64,000 nt of DNA from Salinispora tropica CNB-440 (GCF_000016425.1 NC_009380.1:4406144-4470143); one strand, 5' to 3'; positions 24,209-33,220 are shown, numbered from the stretch's first letter. Program-made: numbers and translations. The notes: generated by a model from the sequence alone, not told the origin.

Positions 24209-26718
24209 GAACAGGCCGACTGGTCGTCGTCGGCAACGGCATGGTCGGGCAGCGGTTCGTGGACGCGTTACGCGCCCGCGACAGCGACGGTCAGTGGCGG
24301 GTGACCGTGCTCGGCGAGGAGTCCCGGCCCGCGTACGACCGGGTGCGTCTCTCCGCCCTCTTCGACGGGGTGGGCGCGGACGAGCTGAACCTGCACACCC
24401 CGGATCCACGGGTGCGGCTGCGGCTCGGTGCGCCGGTCACCGCGATCGACCGGGCCCGACGCGTCGTGGCGACGACCGAAGGTGAGTACCCGTACGACGC
24501 GCTGGTGTTGGCCACCGGCTCGTACCCCTTCGTGCCGCCGATCGACGGCGTCGACCTGCCGGGCGTCTTCACCTATCGCACGCTCGACGACCTGGCCGCG
24601 ATCCGCACGCACGCCCAGGGCCGCCGGTGGGGCGCGGTGATCGGCGGTGGGCTGCTCGGCCTGGAGGCGGCGAACGCGCTGCGGCTGCTCGGGCTCGCCA
24701 CCAGCGTCGTGGAGTTCGCACCGCGGCTGATGCCGGTGCAGGTGGACACCGCCGGCGGGGCGCTGCTACGCCGATACGTCGAGGAGCTGGGCGTCGCCTG
24801 CCACCTCGGGGTCGCCACCAGCGCGCTGCACCCCGGCCCGGACGGCTCGGTGGCCCGGCTGGAGCTGGCGGACGGCGGGCGGGTGGACGCCGACCTGGTC
24901 GTCGTGGCGGCCGGTATCCGCCCCCGGGACGAGCTGGCTCGCGCCGCCGGCCTGCCCCTTGGCCGCCGTGGCGGGGTGCTGGTCGACCGCACCTGCCGCA
25001 GCGCCGACGAGCGGATCTGGGCGGTCGGCGAGTGCGCCGCCGTCGACGGCACCTGCCACGGTCTGGTCGCCCCCGGCTACGCGATGGCGGAGACGGTGGC
25101 CGACCAGCTGGTCGGCGGGGCGGCCACCGTCCCCCACGCGGACACCGCCACCAAGCTGAAGCTGCTCGGCGTGGACGTCGCCTCCTTCGGCGACGCGCAC
25201 GGCACCACCCCGGGCTCCCTCGACGTGACCTTCACCGATCCGGCCACCCGGGTGTACGCGAAGCTGGTCCTCTCCGATGATGCGCAGACGCTGCTCGGAG
25301 GCGTGCTGGTCGGCGACGCCGACGCGTACCCGACGTTGCGGGCCAGCGTCGGCCAGGCGCTGCCCGCCGCGCCGCTCGCGCTGCTCGCCCCGGCCGGTGC
25401 GGGCACCGGGGTGGCGACGCTTCCCGGCTCCACGCAGGTCTGCTCCTGTAACGCGGTGACCCGCGCCGACCTGGACTCGGCGATCGCCGGCGGCGCGACC
25501 GACGTACCGGCGCTCAAGGCGTGCACCCGAGCCGGCACCAGCTGCGGCTCCTGCGTACCGATGCTCCGGCAGCTGCTCGACGCCGCCGGCGTTGGGCAGC
25601 CCCGCGGGCTCTGCGAACACTTCGAGGTGAGCCGCCAGGAGCTGTTCGACATCATCCGGGTCCGGGGGATCCGCACCTTCTCCAACCTGATCGCCGATCA
25701 TGGCCGGGGAGACGGCTGTGACATCTGCAAGCCGGTGGTGGCGTCAATCCTGGCTTCCCTCGGCGCCGGGCACCTCCTCGACGGCGAGTGGGCGTCGCTA
25801 CAGGACACCAATGACCACTTCCTGGCCAACCTGCAACGGGACGGCAGCTACTCGGTCGTGCCCCGGATCCCCGGCGGGGAGATCACTCCGGAGAAGCTGA
25901 TTGTGCTCGGTGAGGTGGCCCGGGACTTCGCGCTCTACACGAAAATCACCGGCGGGCAACGCATCGATCTGCTCGGCGCGCGGGTGGAGCAGTTGCCGCA
26001 GATCTGGCGCCGGCTGGTCAACGCGGGCTTCGAATCCGGCCACGCGTACGGCAAGGCGCTGCGGACGGTGAAGTCGTGCGTCGGGTCCACCTGGTGCCGA
26101 TACGGGGTGCAGGACTCGGTCGGGTTGGCCATCGCGCTGGAGCTGCGCTACCGCGGGCTGCGCGCCCCCCACAAGATCAAGGCAGCGGTCTCCGGTTGTG
26201 CAAGGGAGTGTGCCGAGGCACGCGGCAAGGACTTCGGCATCATCGCCACCGACTCCGGCTGGAACCTCTACGTCGGCGGCAACGGCGGATTCCGGCCCCG
26301 GCACGCCGACCTCTTCGCCACCGACCTGACCACCGAGGCGCTGGTACGGCTGGTCGACCGGTTCCTGATGTACTACATCCGCACCGCGGACCGGCTGCAA
26401 CGTACCGCCGCCTGGATCGAGGCGATGGACGGCGGTCTGGAGCACCTGAACGCGGTCATCGTGGACGACTCACTCGGGCTATGCGCCGAGTTGGACGCGG
26501 CGATGGCCCGACACACTGCGTCGTACTCCGACGAGTGGCGCGACGTCCTCGAGGATCCGGCGCGGCTGGGCCGGTTCGCCTCGTTCGTCAACGCCCCCGA
26601 GATGCCCGACCCCTCCATCCGCTTCACTGAGCAGCGCGGACAACGGGTACCGGTGCGGGCCGGGGACACCGAGAACCAGCAGCCGGTCGGGCTGGGGATG
26701 CCGCGGGTACCGCGATGA
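24205..26718 (+). CDS. nirB: assimilatory nitrite reductase [NAD(P)H] large subunit
   Basis: An 837-residue enzyme reducing nitrite to ammonium with NAD(P)H, FAD, [2Fe-2S], [4Fe-4S] and siroheme. Domains in order: FAD/NAD reductase with 'LVVVGNGMVGQRFVDAL'; BFD-like [2Fe-2S] with 'VCSCNAV' and 'GTSCGSCVPM'; then a ferredoxin-like and siroheme/[4Fe-4S] domain whose ligands are in 'CVGSTWCRYG' and 'SGCARECAEARGKDFG'. The ATG at 24205 overlaps the previous stop (ATGA). It is followed directly by nirD, and siroheme supply links to the hemD-like gene behind. Confidence 0.97.
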   Translation: MRTGRLVVVGNGMVGQRFVDALRARDSDGQWRVTVLGEESRPAYDRVRLSALFDGVGADELNLHTPDPRVRLRLGAPVTAIDRARRVVATTEGEYPYDALVLATGSYPFVPPIDGVDLPGVFTYRTLDDLAAIRTHAQGRRWGAVIGGGLLGLEAANALRLLGLATSVVEFAPRLMPVQVDTAGGALLRRYVEELGVACHLGVATSALHPGPDGSVARLELADGGRVDADLVVVAAGIRPRDELARAAGLPLGRRGGVLVDRTCRSADERIWAVGECAAVDGTCHGLVAPGYAMAETVADQLVGGAATVPHADTATKLKLLGVDVASFGDAHGTTPGSLDVTFTDPATRVYAKLVLSDDAQTLLGGVLVGDADAYPTLRASVGQALPAAPLALLAPAGAGTGVATLPGSTQVCSCNAVTRADLDSAIAGGATDVPALKACTRAGTSCGSCVPMLRQLLDAAGVGQPRGLCEHFEVSRQELFDIIRVRGIRTFSNLIADHGRGDGCDICKPVVASILASLGAGHLLDGEWASLQDTNDHFLANLQRDGSYSVVPRIPGGEITPEKLIVLGEVARDFALYTKITGGQRIDLLGARVEQLPQIWRRLVNAGFESGHAYGKALRTVKSCVGSTWCRYGVQDSVGLAIALELRYRGLRAPHKIKAAVSGCARECAEARGKDFGIIATDSGWNLYVGGNGGFRPRHADLFATDLTTEALVRLVDRFLMYYIRTADRLQRTAAWIEAMDGGLEHLNAVIVDDSLGLCAELDAAMARHTASYSDEWRDVLEDPARLGRFASFVNAPEMPDPSIRFTEQRGQRVPVRAGDTENQQPVGLGMPRVPR

Positions 26719-27059
26719 CCAGCGATACGCGGGGATGGACGGTGGTCTGCCCACTGACCCGCCTGGACCTCGGTCGGGGGGTGGCAGCGCTCGTCGACGG
26801 CGTCCAGGTGGCGCTGTTCCGCACCGCCGCCGACCTGTTCGCCATCGACAACCGGGACCCGGTCACCGACGCGTACGTGCTCTCGCGCGGAATCGTGGGC
26901 AGCCGGGGTGGCGTGCCGACGGTCGCCTCCCCACTACACAAACAGGTGTACGACCTGCGTACCGGAGACTGCCTGGACCTACCGGGCGTCGCCGTCCGAT
27001 GGCACCAGGTGCGGTGCCGGGCCGGGCTGGTCGAGGTGCGGCTGCGAGAGGAGACGTGA
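26715..27059 (+). CDS. nirD: nitrite reductase small subunit NirD
   Basis: A 114-residue Rieske-fold protein ('VCPLTRLDLGRGVAALVDGVQVALFR', then 'VASPLHKQVYDLRTGDCLD'). As in other NirD proteins the cluster-binding Cys/His pairs of true Rieske proteins are incomplete, so no metal cluster is expected. It supports NirB. It overlaps nirB by ATGA and abuts the next gene with no gap. Confidence 0.92.
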   Translation: MTSDTRGWTVVCPLTRLDLGRGVAALVDGVQVALFRTAADLFAIDNRDPVTDAYVLSRGIVGSRGGVPTVASPLHKQVYDLRTGDCLDLPGVAVRWHQVRCRAGLVEVRLREET

Positions 27060-28148
27060 ATGCGCGACGAACTGGCCGGCTTCACCGTCGGGGTGACCGC
27101 CGACCGGCGTCGGGACGAGTTGGCGGCGTTACTCCAGCGGCACGGGGCCCGGGTGGTCTTCGCACCCGCCCTGCGGATCGTGCCACTCGCCGACGACACC
27201 GAGCTGCGCGCGGCGACGCGGGCCTGCCTCGATCGACCACCGGACGTCCTGATGGCCGACACCGGGATCGGGATGCGGGGCTGGCTGGAGGCGGCCGAGG
27301 GCTGGGGGCTGGCTGAGCCGCTGCGCACGGCGCTGCGCGAGGCGTACGTGGTGGCGCGCGGACCGAAGGCCAGGGGAGCGATCCGGGCCGCCGGCCTGCA
27401 CGACCAGTGGTCGCCCGCCTCGGAGAGCTGCGCCGAGGTGGTGGCGCACCTGCGGGACCGTGGCGTGGCCGGCCAGGTGGTCGCCATGCAGCTGCACGGC
27501 GGACAGCAACCCGAGTGCACGCAGGCGCTGGTTGCGGCCGGAGCTACCGTGATCGCGGTGCCGGTCTACCGCTGGGCCCCGCCGACTGACCCGGCGCCAC
27601 TGCACCGGCTGATCGACCTGGTCATCGACCGGATGGTGGACGCGGTGACGTTCACCTCGGCGCCGGCTGCCGAGGCGTTGCTGCGCGCCGCCGGGGACCG
27701 GGTCGACCAGGTGCTCGACGCGTTCCGGAGCGCGGTGCTGGCGAGCTGTGTGGGAACGGTGACCGCGGAGCCGCTGCGGCGGCGGGGGGTACCGGTCAGC
27801 GCGCCCGAGCGGGCCCGGCTGGGCGCCCTGGTCCGTACGATCGTCGCTGAGTTGCCGCGGCGCGCGGTCACCCTGAAGGCCGCCGGTCACCTCCTCACCC
27901 TGCGTGGGCACGCCGCGGTGGTCGATGGTGAGCTGCGACCGCTGGCTCCGGCGCCGATGGCGGTGCTGCGGACGCTGTCCGCGTCCCCGGGGCGGGTTCT
28001 GTCCCGCGCGGCGCTGCTCCGGACGCTGCCGCGCGGGGCGGACGAACACGCGGTGGAGATGGCGGTGGCGCGGCTGCGCGCTGGGCTGAAGGCTCCCGGG
28101 GTGGTGCAGACCGTGGTGAAGCGCGGCTATCGCCTCCGCGTCGACTGA
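27060..28148 (+). CDS. HemD-like uroporphyrinogen-III synthase domain fused to a winged-helix DNA-binding domain
   Basis: A 362-residue fusion. Residues about 1-245 form a HemD-type two-lobe domain ('GVTADRRRDELAALLQRHG', 'VTFTSAPAAEALLRAAG'). Residues about 262-362 form an OmpR-type winged helix ('LTLRGHAAVVDG', 'VLSRAALLRTLP', 'VEMAVARLRAGL', 'VVKRGYRLR'). The same fusion (Rv0260c type) stands beside nitrite reductase and narK genes in mycobacteria. It starts right at the nirD stop, so it is the last gene of the nas-nir operon. It may make or sense a siroheme precursor and regulate the operon; whether the enzyme activity survives is not known. Confidence 0.88.
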   Translation: MRDELAGFTVGVTADRRRDELAALLQRHGARVVFAPALRIVPLADDTELRAATRACLDRPPDVLMADTGIGMRGWLEAAEGWGLAEPLRTALREAYVVARGPKARGAIRAAGLHDQWSPASESCAEVVAHLRDRGVAGQVVAMQLHGGQQPECTQALVAAGATVIAVPVYRWAPPTDPAPLHRLIDLVIDRMVDAVTFTSAPAAEALLRAAGDRVDQVLDAFRSAVLASCVGTVTAEPLRRRGVPVSAPERARLGALVRTIVAELPRRAVTLKAAGHLLTLRGHAAVVDGELRPLAPAPMAVLRTLSASPGRVLSRAALLRTLPRGADEHAVEMAVARLRAGLKAPGVVQTVVKRGYRLRVD

Positions 28149-28165
28149 CGCGTTGCCCCCGCAGC

Positions 28166-28194
28166 CCCGGCCCGCAGCTGGGTGGCGGGCCGGG
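28166..28194. terminator. hairpin between the nas-nir operon and the conservon
   Basis: A perfect 10-bp GC stem (28166-28175 and 28185-28194) with a 9-base loop, 18 bases after the stop of the HemD fusion and 40 bases from the end of the convergent GTPase gene. Probably a shared terminator. Confidence 0.7.
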
Positions 28195-28235
28195 ATCTCG
28201 GACCGTTTCCGGCGGTGCCGGTCAACAGCGCCGGC

Positions 28236-28853
28236 TCACCCGACCGGGGTCGGGTAGCCGCGGTCGTGCTCGGCCTGCAGGCGGCTCATGGCGTGCTCGA
28301 CGACCGTCACCAGCACCTGCTTCACCGAGTCCCGGCTGCGCGCATCGGTCAGCACGAGCGGCACGTCCGCTGGGATGGCGAGTGCCTCGCGCACCTCCGC
28401 CACCTCGTAGTCGGGGGCGCCCTGAAACCGGTTGAGGGCGACCACGTACGGCAGCTTGCGGTTCTCGAAGTAGTCCAGCGGGGCGAAGGCATCGGTGATC
28501 CGGCGAGTGTCCACCAGGACGGCCGCGCCGACCGCACCACGGATGATCTCGTCCCACATGAACCAGAACCGGGTCTGGCCAGGCGTGCCGAACAGGTACA
28601 GGATCAGGTCCTGCGCCATGGTGATCCGGCCGAAGTCCATGGCGACGGTCGTCGTCTCCTTGCCCGGCACCTTGGACGGATCGTCGATGCCGACACCGGC
28701 TGCGGTCATGACCGCCTCGGTGGTCAGCGGTGTGATCTCCGAGATCGCACCGACCAGCGTCGTCTTTCCCACGCCGAAACCGCCCGCGACGACGATCTTC
28801 GCGGAGATGATCTCCCGGCTCGCCCTGGCGGGGTCATAGTTCGCGAAGTCCAC
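28236..28853 (-). CDS. cvnD: conservon GTPase (CvnD)
   Basis: A 205-residue small GTP-binding protein of the actinobacterial conservon type. The P-loop 'GGFGVGKTT' is at about 24-32, the switch/G3 region is 'YLFGTPGQTRFWFMWDEI', and the base-recognition motif is degenerate ('VALNRF' in place of NKxD). Conservon GTPases act with the kinase, roadblock and DUF742 proteins in a membrane-associated signalling complex that resembles G-protein coupled receptors in layout. Last gene of the unit; it overlaps the DUF742 gene by 20 bases. Confidence 0.93.
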   Translation of the reverse strand: MDFANYDPARASREIISAKIVVAGGFGVGKTTLVGAISEITPLTTEAVMTAAGVGIDDPSKVPGKETTTVAMDFGRITMAQDLILYLFGTPGQTRFWFMWDEIIRGAVGAAVLVDTRRITDAFAPLDYFENRKLPYVVALNRFQGAPDYEVAEVREALAIPADVPLVLTDARSRDSVKQVLVTVVEHAMSRLQAEHDRGYPTPVG

Positions 28854-29199
28854 TTAGCACCCTTCCAAGCAGGTTCATCCGCTCCACAAAACCCATCGTG
28901 GGAGCGGAGGTGTGTAGCGTCAGCAAACCCTCGGCCACCATGTCGGCCACCAGTACCCGGGTGACACCGAGGGGCATCCGGGTGTACGCGGCGATCTCCG
29001 CCAACGACTGCGCCCGGCCCTCACAGATCGTCGCGATGCGGTGCTTGTCGTGCCCCGCGAAACGTGACTCGGCAGCCGCCGTTGCGCTCGCGGACAGCAC
29101 CGCCTCCAAGGTGATGTCCTGCCGCGGCTCGGTCCGGCCCCGAGTGACCGCATACGGGCGCACCAGCTCCCCACGCGCTTCGGCTCGCCGGCCTTCCAT
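28834..29199 (-). CDS. cvnC: DUF742 conservon protein (CvnC)
   Basis: A 121-residue DUF742 protein. 'LVRPYAVTRGRTEP' near the N-terminus and 'AYTRMPLGVTRVLVADMVAEGLL' (a winged-helix-like segment) are typical. It is the third member of kinase-roadblock-DUF742-GTPase conservons. The ATG is preceded by GAGGTGA. It is separated from the roadblock gene by 109 bases, unusually wide for a conservon, and that gap carries a short duplication. Confidence 0.92.
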   Translation of the reverse strand: MEGRRAEARGELVRPYAVTRGRTEPRQDITLEAVLSASATAAAESRFAGHDKHRIATICEGRAQSLAEIAAYTRMPLGVTRVLVADMVAEGLLTLHTSAPTMGFVERMNLLGRVLSGLREL

Positions 29200-29288
29200 C
29201 CGCTGTCACCTCCCCTCTCGCCCGACCGGTGCCCCTTCGGCGCCGGATCTGCTCTCCTCAGGCGGCGCTGTCCGGAACCACACCATCG

Positions 29289-29326
29289 TCATGAAGACAC
29301 CGCGTCAATCATGAAGACACCGCGTC
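29289..29326. repeat. tandem duplication of the 3' end of the roadblock gene
   Basis: An identical 18-bp sequence occurs at 29289-29306 and 29309-29326, two bases apart. The right copy contains the last five codons and the stop of the roadblock gene (DAVSS-stop); the left copy is a non-coding duplicate just beyond the stop. This looks like a replication-slippage duplication that left the protein intact. Confidence 0.85.
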
Positions 29327-29716
29327 CCGAGGCAACGGCACCAGTGCGGCACCGACTCGTTCCACGAGAAGTGCCATCTCGTAGCCGACCTGACCGACGT
29401 CGCAGCTGCGGGCGGCGAGCACCGCCATCGACGAGCCGTCACTGATCGACATCAGGAAGAGGTAGCCGCTGTCCATCTCGATAACCGTCTGGAGCACCCC
29501 GCCGGCGCTGAACATGCGGGACGCGCCGTCGGTCAGGCTCACCACGCCGGAGGTGATCGCCGCAAGCTGATCTGCACGGTCCGCGGGCAGATCCCGGGAC
29601 GAGGCAAGCAGCAGCCCATCGGCGGACACCGCGACCACGTGGGCGATGCCCGCCACGCTGTCGGCGAAGTTACTGAGCAGCCAACCCATGTCCTGCATGG
29701 TCGCTGGCCTGTTCAT
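29309..29716 (-). CDS. cvnB: roadblock/LC7 conservon protein (CvnB)
   Basis: A 135-residue roadblock/LC7 domain protein ('GWLLSNFADSVAGIAHVVAVSADGLLLASS' as the first strand-helix pair, 'TVIEMDSGYLFLMSISDGSSMAVLAA' later). Roadblock proteins act as GTPase partners or activators; here the partner is the CvnD GTPase. The ATG overlaps the kinase stop codon by one base (TGATG), so translation is coupled, and this also fixes the start. Confidence 0.94.
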   Translation of the reverse strand: MNRPATMQDMGWLLSNFADSVAGIAHVVAVSADGLLLASSRDLPADRADQLAAITSGVVSLTDGASRMFSAGGVLQTVIEMDSGYLFLMSISDGSSMAVLAARSCDVGQVGYEMALLVERVGAALVPLPRDAVSS

Positions 29717-32700
29717 CAGCTCGTCTCCTTGCTCGAGGTGCTGTTGGGGTCCGAGCCGGCCGCACGACCGCGCTGCACGCCACGGTGATAGGCCGACAGC
29801 AGGCCGCGAACGTTGTCCGGCGTCCGGCGGGTCCGTTCCCGGGTTTGGGGCTCGATCCCGCCGGGGACAAGTTGCGCCTTCGGCACCCGCTTCGGCAGAC
29901 CGGAACGGGTGGTACCGCCGCTGGCCGGCTCGGCAGCCTGGCTGGCCCGGCTCCAACCCTCATCCGCGATGGTGCGCCACGCATTGCCACCGCCGGCTGG
30001 GGCCCCGGAAGCGCTCGGCGAGGCCGGCGGCACGCTGGTCGGGGGTGCGGTGGGCGGTGGTCCGGCGGAAGGGGGAGCAGTGGGCGGCGGTCCAGCGGAA
30101 GGGGGAGCGGCTGGGCTCGTGGGAGCGGCGGAGTACGACGGCACGGGGGTGGCAGCTGGCGGAGTCGTCGTCGTTCCGGGCACCCGGGTGGGTAGGTGCG
30201 GCTGGGCTGGGGAACCCGGCGTCGCAGACGGGCCCGGGGGCGTTCCGTCGAAGTCCGGCCGGGTGAAGATGGCCGTCGCATCGTTGCCGTGCGTCCGGAA
30301 CCAGACCGCCTCCATCTCCCGGAAGATCGGTGCTTCCGCCGGCGGCGCAGACAGGGGCGTCGCGTCGATCGACGCGGTCGCGGCCAGGTCCGCGCCGAGC
30401 CCACCGGTCAGCCCGCTGTCGGCGGGAAGTGGGTTGGCTGACGGCGGGTTGGCTGACGGCGGAGGGGTCGCGGCCACGGTGGGGAAGGCCGCAGTCGCCA
30501 CCGACGACTCGCCCGAGGGGTTCCGTTGGGGCAGTGGGTACGCCGCCGTGGGCGCATCACCGGGACGGCCTGCGGCGCTGAGGCTGGGCTCGGTCCCGGC
30601 AACCCCGCCGGCCTGGATCGGTGCCACGCTGGTGCCGGCCTGGACCGGTGCCTGCCAGGGGGCTGGCTCGGGCTGCCGCTGGTCCGGCAACGTCGCGGCC
30701 CGCGTGGCGCCCGCCGCCGGGTCGCCGATGCCGACCGAAGTGGATGGTCCCTGCTCCACCGCAAGCGGCTGACGAGGTCGGGTGAGCTGGGCTGGTCCCC
30801 GCCCGACGGGCAGCACAACCGCGGCCGTCGGCAGGGTTACCTGGGCGACGATGCCGCCCTCAACGTTGCGGCGTAGCTCGACCCGGATGCCGTGCCGCTC
30901 GGCGAGTCGACTCACCACGGCCAGGCCCATCAGCCGGAACGCCGCGACATCAACGCTCGACGATTCGGCCAACCGGCGGTTGAGCGAGTCGAGCTGCTCG
31001 TCGGAGAGGCCGAGACCACGGTCCTCGACCTGGATCAGCACGTAGTCGCGGATCCGCCGCCCATCAGCGACCACGGTGGTGTTCGGCGGCGAGAACCGGG
31101 TCGCGTTGTCAAGTAGTTCGGCAACGAGCCGGACCACGTCGTTGACCACGTGAGCGGCGACCGACACGTCCGTGTCGACGGTGCCGAACTCAATCCGGTT
31201 GTAGAGCTCCACCTCGGACTGCGCCGCCCGCAGGACGTCCACCAACAGAGCATCTTCCCGCCGGGGTACGGTCGAGTCGGCCCCGGCAAGGACCAGCAGG
31301 TTCTCGTCGTTGCGGCGCATTCGGGTGGCCAGGTGGTCGAGTTCGAAGAGTCGGGCCAGCCGCTTCGGGTCCTCCTCACCACGCTCGATCGCGTCCAGCT
31401 CCCCGATCATGCGGTCAACCAGCGTCTGACTCCGCCGGGCCAGGTTGAGGAACATCGCCGAGACACTGGTCCGCAGAGCGGCCTGCTCCGCCGCCACCCG
31501 GACCGCCTCCCGGTGGACCACGTTGAAGGCGACCGCGACCTGACCAACCTCGTCCTGGTTGGTGAGTCGGATCGGGTCGCGAATCTCCCGGACGATGTCG
31601 TCGACCCCGCCCTCGTCAACCGCCTCCATGCTCTGCAGGCGACGCACCGCGTCCGGCAGGTCGTGGTTGGCCACGGCCAGGGCACCCTCCCGCAGCCGGT
31701 ACAGCGAATGGTTCAGCGAACGGGCCAGCACCACGGCGAGAGTGACCGCGATGACCAGGGTCATCAGCACCAGCAACGACTCGATGAAGGCCTGGCGCAG
31801 GACCTCCGAGCGATCCTGCTCGGTATCGGCGAGCAGCTGCTCCTGGAGCCGGGCCTCGGTCCACCGCATGAGGTCGTGGACAGCACCGATGGCGGCGCTG
31901 GCGTCCTGGGCGCTCACCAGGGACTGCTGCCCGACCGAGCGGGTGATGTCCGCGGCAACCGTGTCGGCCAGGGTGACCGAGTCACCCGAGACGGTGTTGT
32001 CCACGAGCGAGCGTTGCCGTGGGTCCGCCGCCAGGGAGAAGGCGAGCAGCGCCTCCTGCTGACTGGTCAATGTGGCCACGAAGGAGGAGTATTGCTCCTC
32101 GTCGAAGCGGCCCGCGCTCAACGCGGTGTAGGCGACTGACTCCTCCTCGCCGACCGCTGCCTTGGCCCGGGCGAAGGCAGCGACCGCCCGGCGGGCATCC
32201 GCCAGCCGCTCGTCGCCGGGCAGCTGGGCGAGGCCGTCGCCGTAGGCCACCAGGTCGGCCAGGATGACGCCGTAGCGCAACGCCGACTCGGCGACCGCCA
32301 TCTGCCTGCGGTCCAGCACCTGCTGCCGAGTGGCGTCCAGCGTCTCGAGGTGCCCGTCAATGGCCGCCACCCGGTCGCTGACGGCAGCGGGCAGCTCGTC
32401 GAAGAGCTCACGCTCCTCCTGGTAGGCCTGCACCCGCTCGTCAGTGCTGCGCACCCGCAGGTTGTAGGCGTCGGCGGCCGCTTCCGTCTCTTCCGTCGAC
32501 GCGATATAGACCGCAGCAGCCATTCGTTCGGCATGCAGGTCCTGAGCGAGGGCGGAGATGTCGATGGAGAGTTCGGTGAGCGCTTTGGCCCGGGTGACGT
32601 CGTACGCGCCCTCGCCGACTGTGATCAGACGAACAGTCGCCAGTGCGATGACCGCGGTGACCGGCACGACCAGGATCAGCGCCAGCTTCGAGCGGATTCG

Positions 32701-32784
32701 TGCATTGCGGAGCCGAGGCAGCCAGCGCCGCTTCGGCTGGTCAATGTCGCCGCTTGCGGGCAGGGTCGTCGGTCCGGTGCTCAC
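29716..32784 (-). CDS. cvnA: conservon sensor histidine kinase with nitrate/nitrite-sensing-type domain (CvnA)
   Basis: A 1022-residue membrane kinase. Order: TM1 (about 34-53); an extracellular all-helical domain of about 280 residues with the NIT-domain look ('LTELSIDISALAQDLHAERMAAAVYI'); TM2 around 345-368; HAMP; a phosphoacceptor region 'ELDHLATRMRRN'; an ATPase domain ('ELLDNATRFSPP', 'EDRGLGLSDEQ'); and a Pro/Ser/Ala-rich tail of some 330 residues with internal repeats. The GTG at 32784 is chosen over an in-frame start 15 codons upstream because GGAGG lies seven bases before it. No response regulator gene is nearby, as usual for conservons. Confidence 0.93.
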   Translation of the reverse strand: MSTGPTTLPASGDIDQPKRRWLPRLRNARIRSKLALILVVPVTAVIALATVRLITVGEGAYDVTRAKALTELSIDISALAQDLHAERMAAAVYIASTEETEAAADAYNLRVRSTDERVQAYQEERELFDELPAAVSDRVAAIDGHLETLDATRQQVLDRRQMAVAESALRYGVILADLVAYGDGLAQLPGDERLADARRAVAAFARAKAAVGEEESVAYTALSAGRFDEEQYSSFVATLTSQQEALLAFSLAADPRQRSLVDNTVSGDSVTLADTVAADITRSVGQQSLVSAQDASAAIGAVHDLMRWTEARLQEQLLADTEQDRSEVLRQAFIESLLVLMTLVIAVTLAVVLARSLNHSLYRLREGALAVANHDLPDAVRRLQSMEAVDEGGVDDIVREIRDPIRLTNQDEVGQVAVAFNVVHREAVRVAAEQAALRTSVSAMFLNLARRSQTLVDRMIGELDAIERGEEDPKRLARLFELDHLATRMRRNDENLLVLAGADSTVPRREDALLVDVLRAAQSEVELYNRIEFGTVDTDVSVAAHVVNDVVRLVAELLDNATRFSPPNTTVVADGRRIRDYVLIQVEDRGLGLSDEQLDSLNRRLAESSSVDVAAFRLMGLAVVSRLAERHGIRVELRRNVEGGIVAQVTLPTAAVVLPVGRGPAQLTRPRQPLAVEQGPSTSVGIGDPAAGATRAATLPDQRQPEPAPWQAPVQAGTSVAPIQAGGVAGTEPSLSAAGRPGDAPTAAYPLPQRNPSGESSVATAAFPTVAATPPPSANPPSANPLPADSGLTGGLGADLAATASIDATPLSAPPAEAPIFREMEAVWFRTHGNDATAIFTRPDFDGTPPGPSATPGSPAQPHLPTRVPGTTTTPPAATPVPSYSAAPTSPAAPPSAGPPPTAPPSAGPPPTAPPTSVPPASPSASGAPAGGGNAWRTIADEGWSRASQAAEPASGGTTRSGLPKRVPKAQLVPGGIEPQTRERTRRTPDNVRGLLSAYHRGVQRGRAAGSDPNSTSSKETS
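30051..30110. repeat. 30-bp tandem repeat in the kinase tail
   Basis: Two adjacent 30-bp units (30051-30080, 30081-30110) differ at three positions and encode two copies of a ten-residue Pro-rich unit (PPSAGPPPTA type). A 15-bp duplication near 30429-30458 encodes a repeated PSANP. The region is part of the disordered C-terminal tail. Confidence 0.75.
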
Positions 32785-33220
32785 GACATAGCCTCCGTCA
32801 TTCCATCCACGCCTGAACCGCCGACCCATGTCTGGTCCAGCAGAAGAGAAACCATGCGCGGCACGGCCGCGATTTCATCAGACGAGACCGGTTTTGGGAA
32901 GCCGAGCTGGGGCCAGAAAGGGCCGTATGACGGCCAGCCGATGCCGCAGTCCACGAATGCTACCAATTCGACAACCCTCTGAACAGGCAATGTAGACGTG
33001 CATTGGTGAATGAATACGCTTTGGTAATCAGACGCAAACTTTACGTCACCCCAGCATGTGAGATTTTCGTCCCGAAACGCCTCCGCCTGGCCCGCTTGAC
33101 CACGGGGCCCGACATTGGCAAGGTTTTCCAGGCTGCGCGCACACCGTACGGGAAAAGTGATCGATACCCCAGCGACAGTGGACGATCCGCCGGCTCCCGT
33201 GCCGTACCTGGAGGACAACG
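32785..33220. other. 436-bp divergent intergenic region, conservon / binding protein
   Basis: No credible gene. It is clearly less GC-rich than its surroundings between about 32940 and 33080 and holds the promoters of two divergent units. A plus-strand promoter candidate is listed separately. On the minus strand TTTGCG and TATTCA lie near 33010-33040, but the spacing is not convincing. Confidence 0.6.
33096..33124 (+). promoter_or_regulatory. candidate promoter of the orphan binding-protein gene
   Basis: TTGACC (33096-33101), a 17-base spacer and CAAGGT (33119-33124). The -35 is excellent; the -10 keeps only the second and last consensus bases. The leader would be about 90 bases. Confidence 0.4.
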
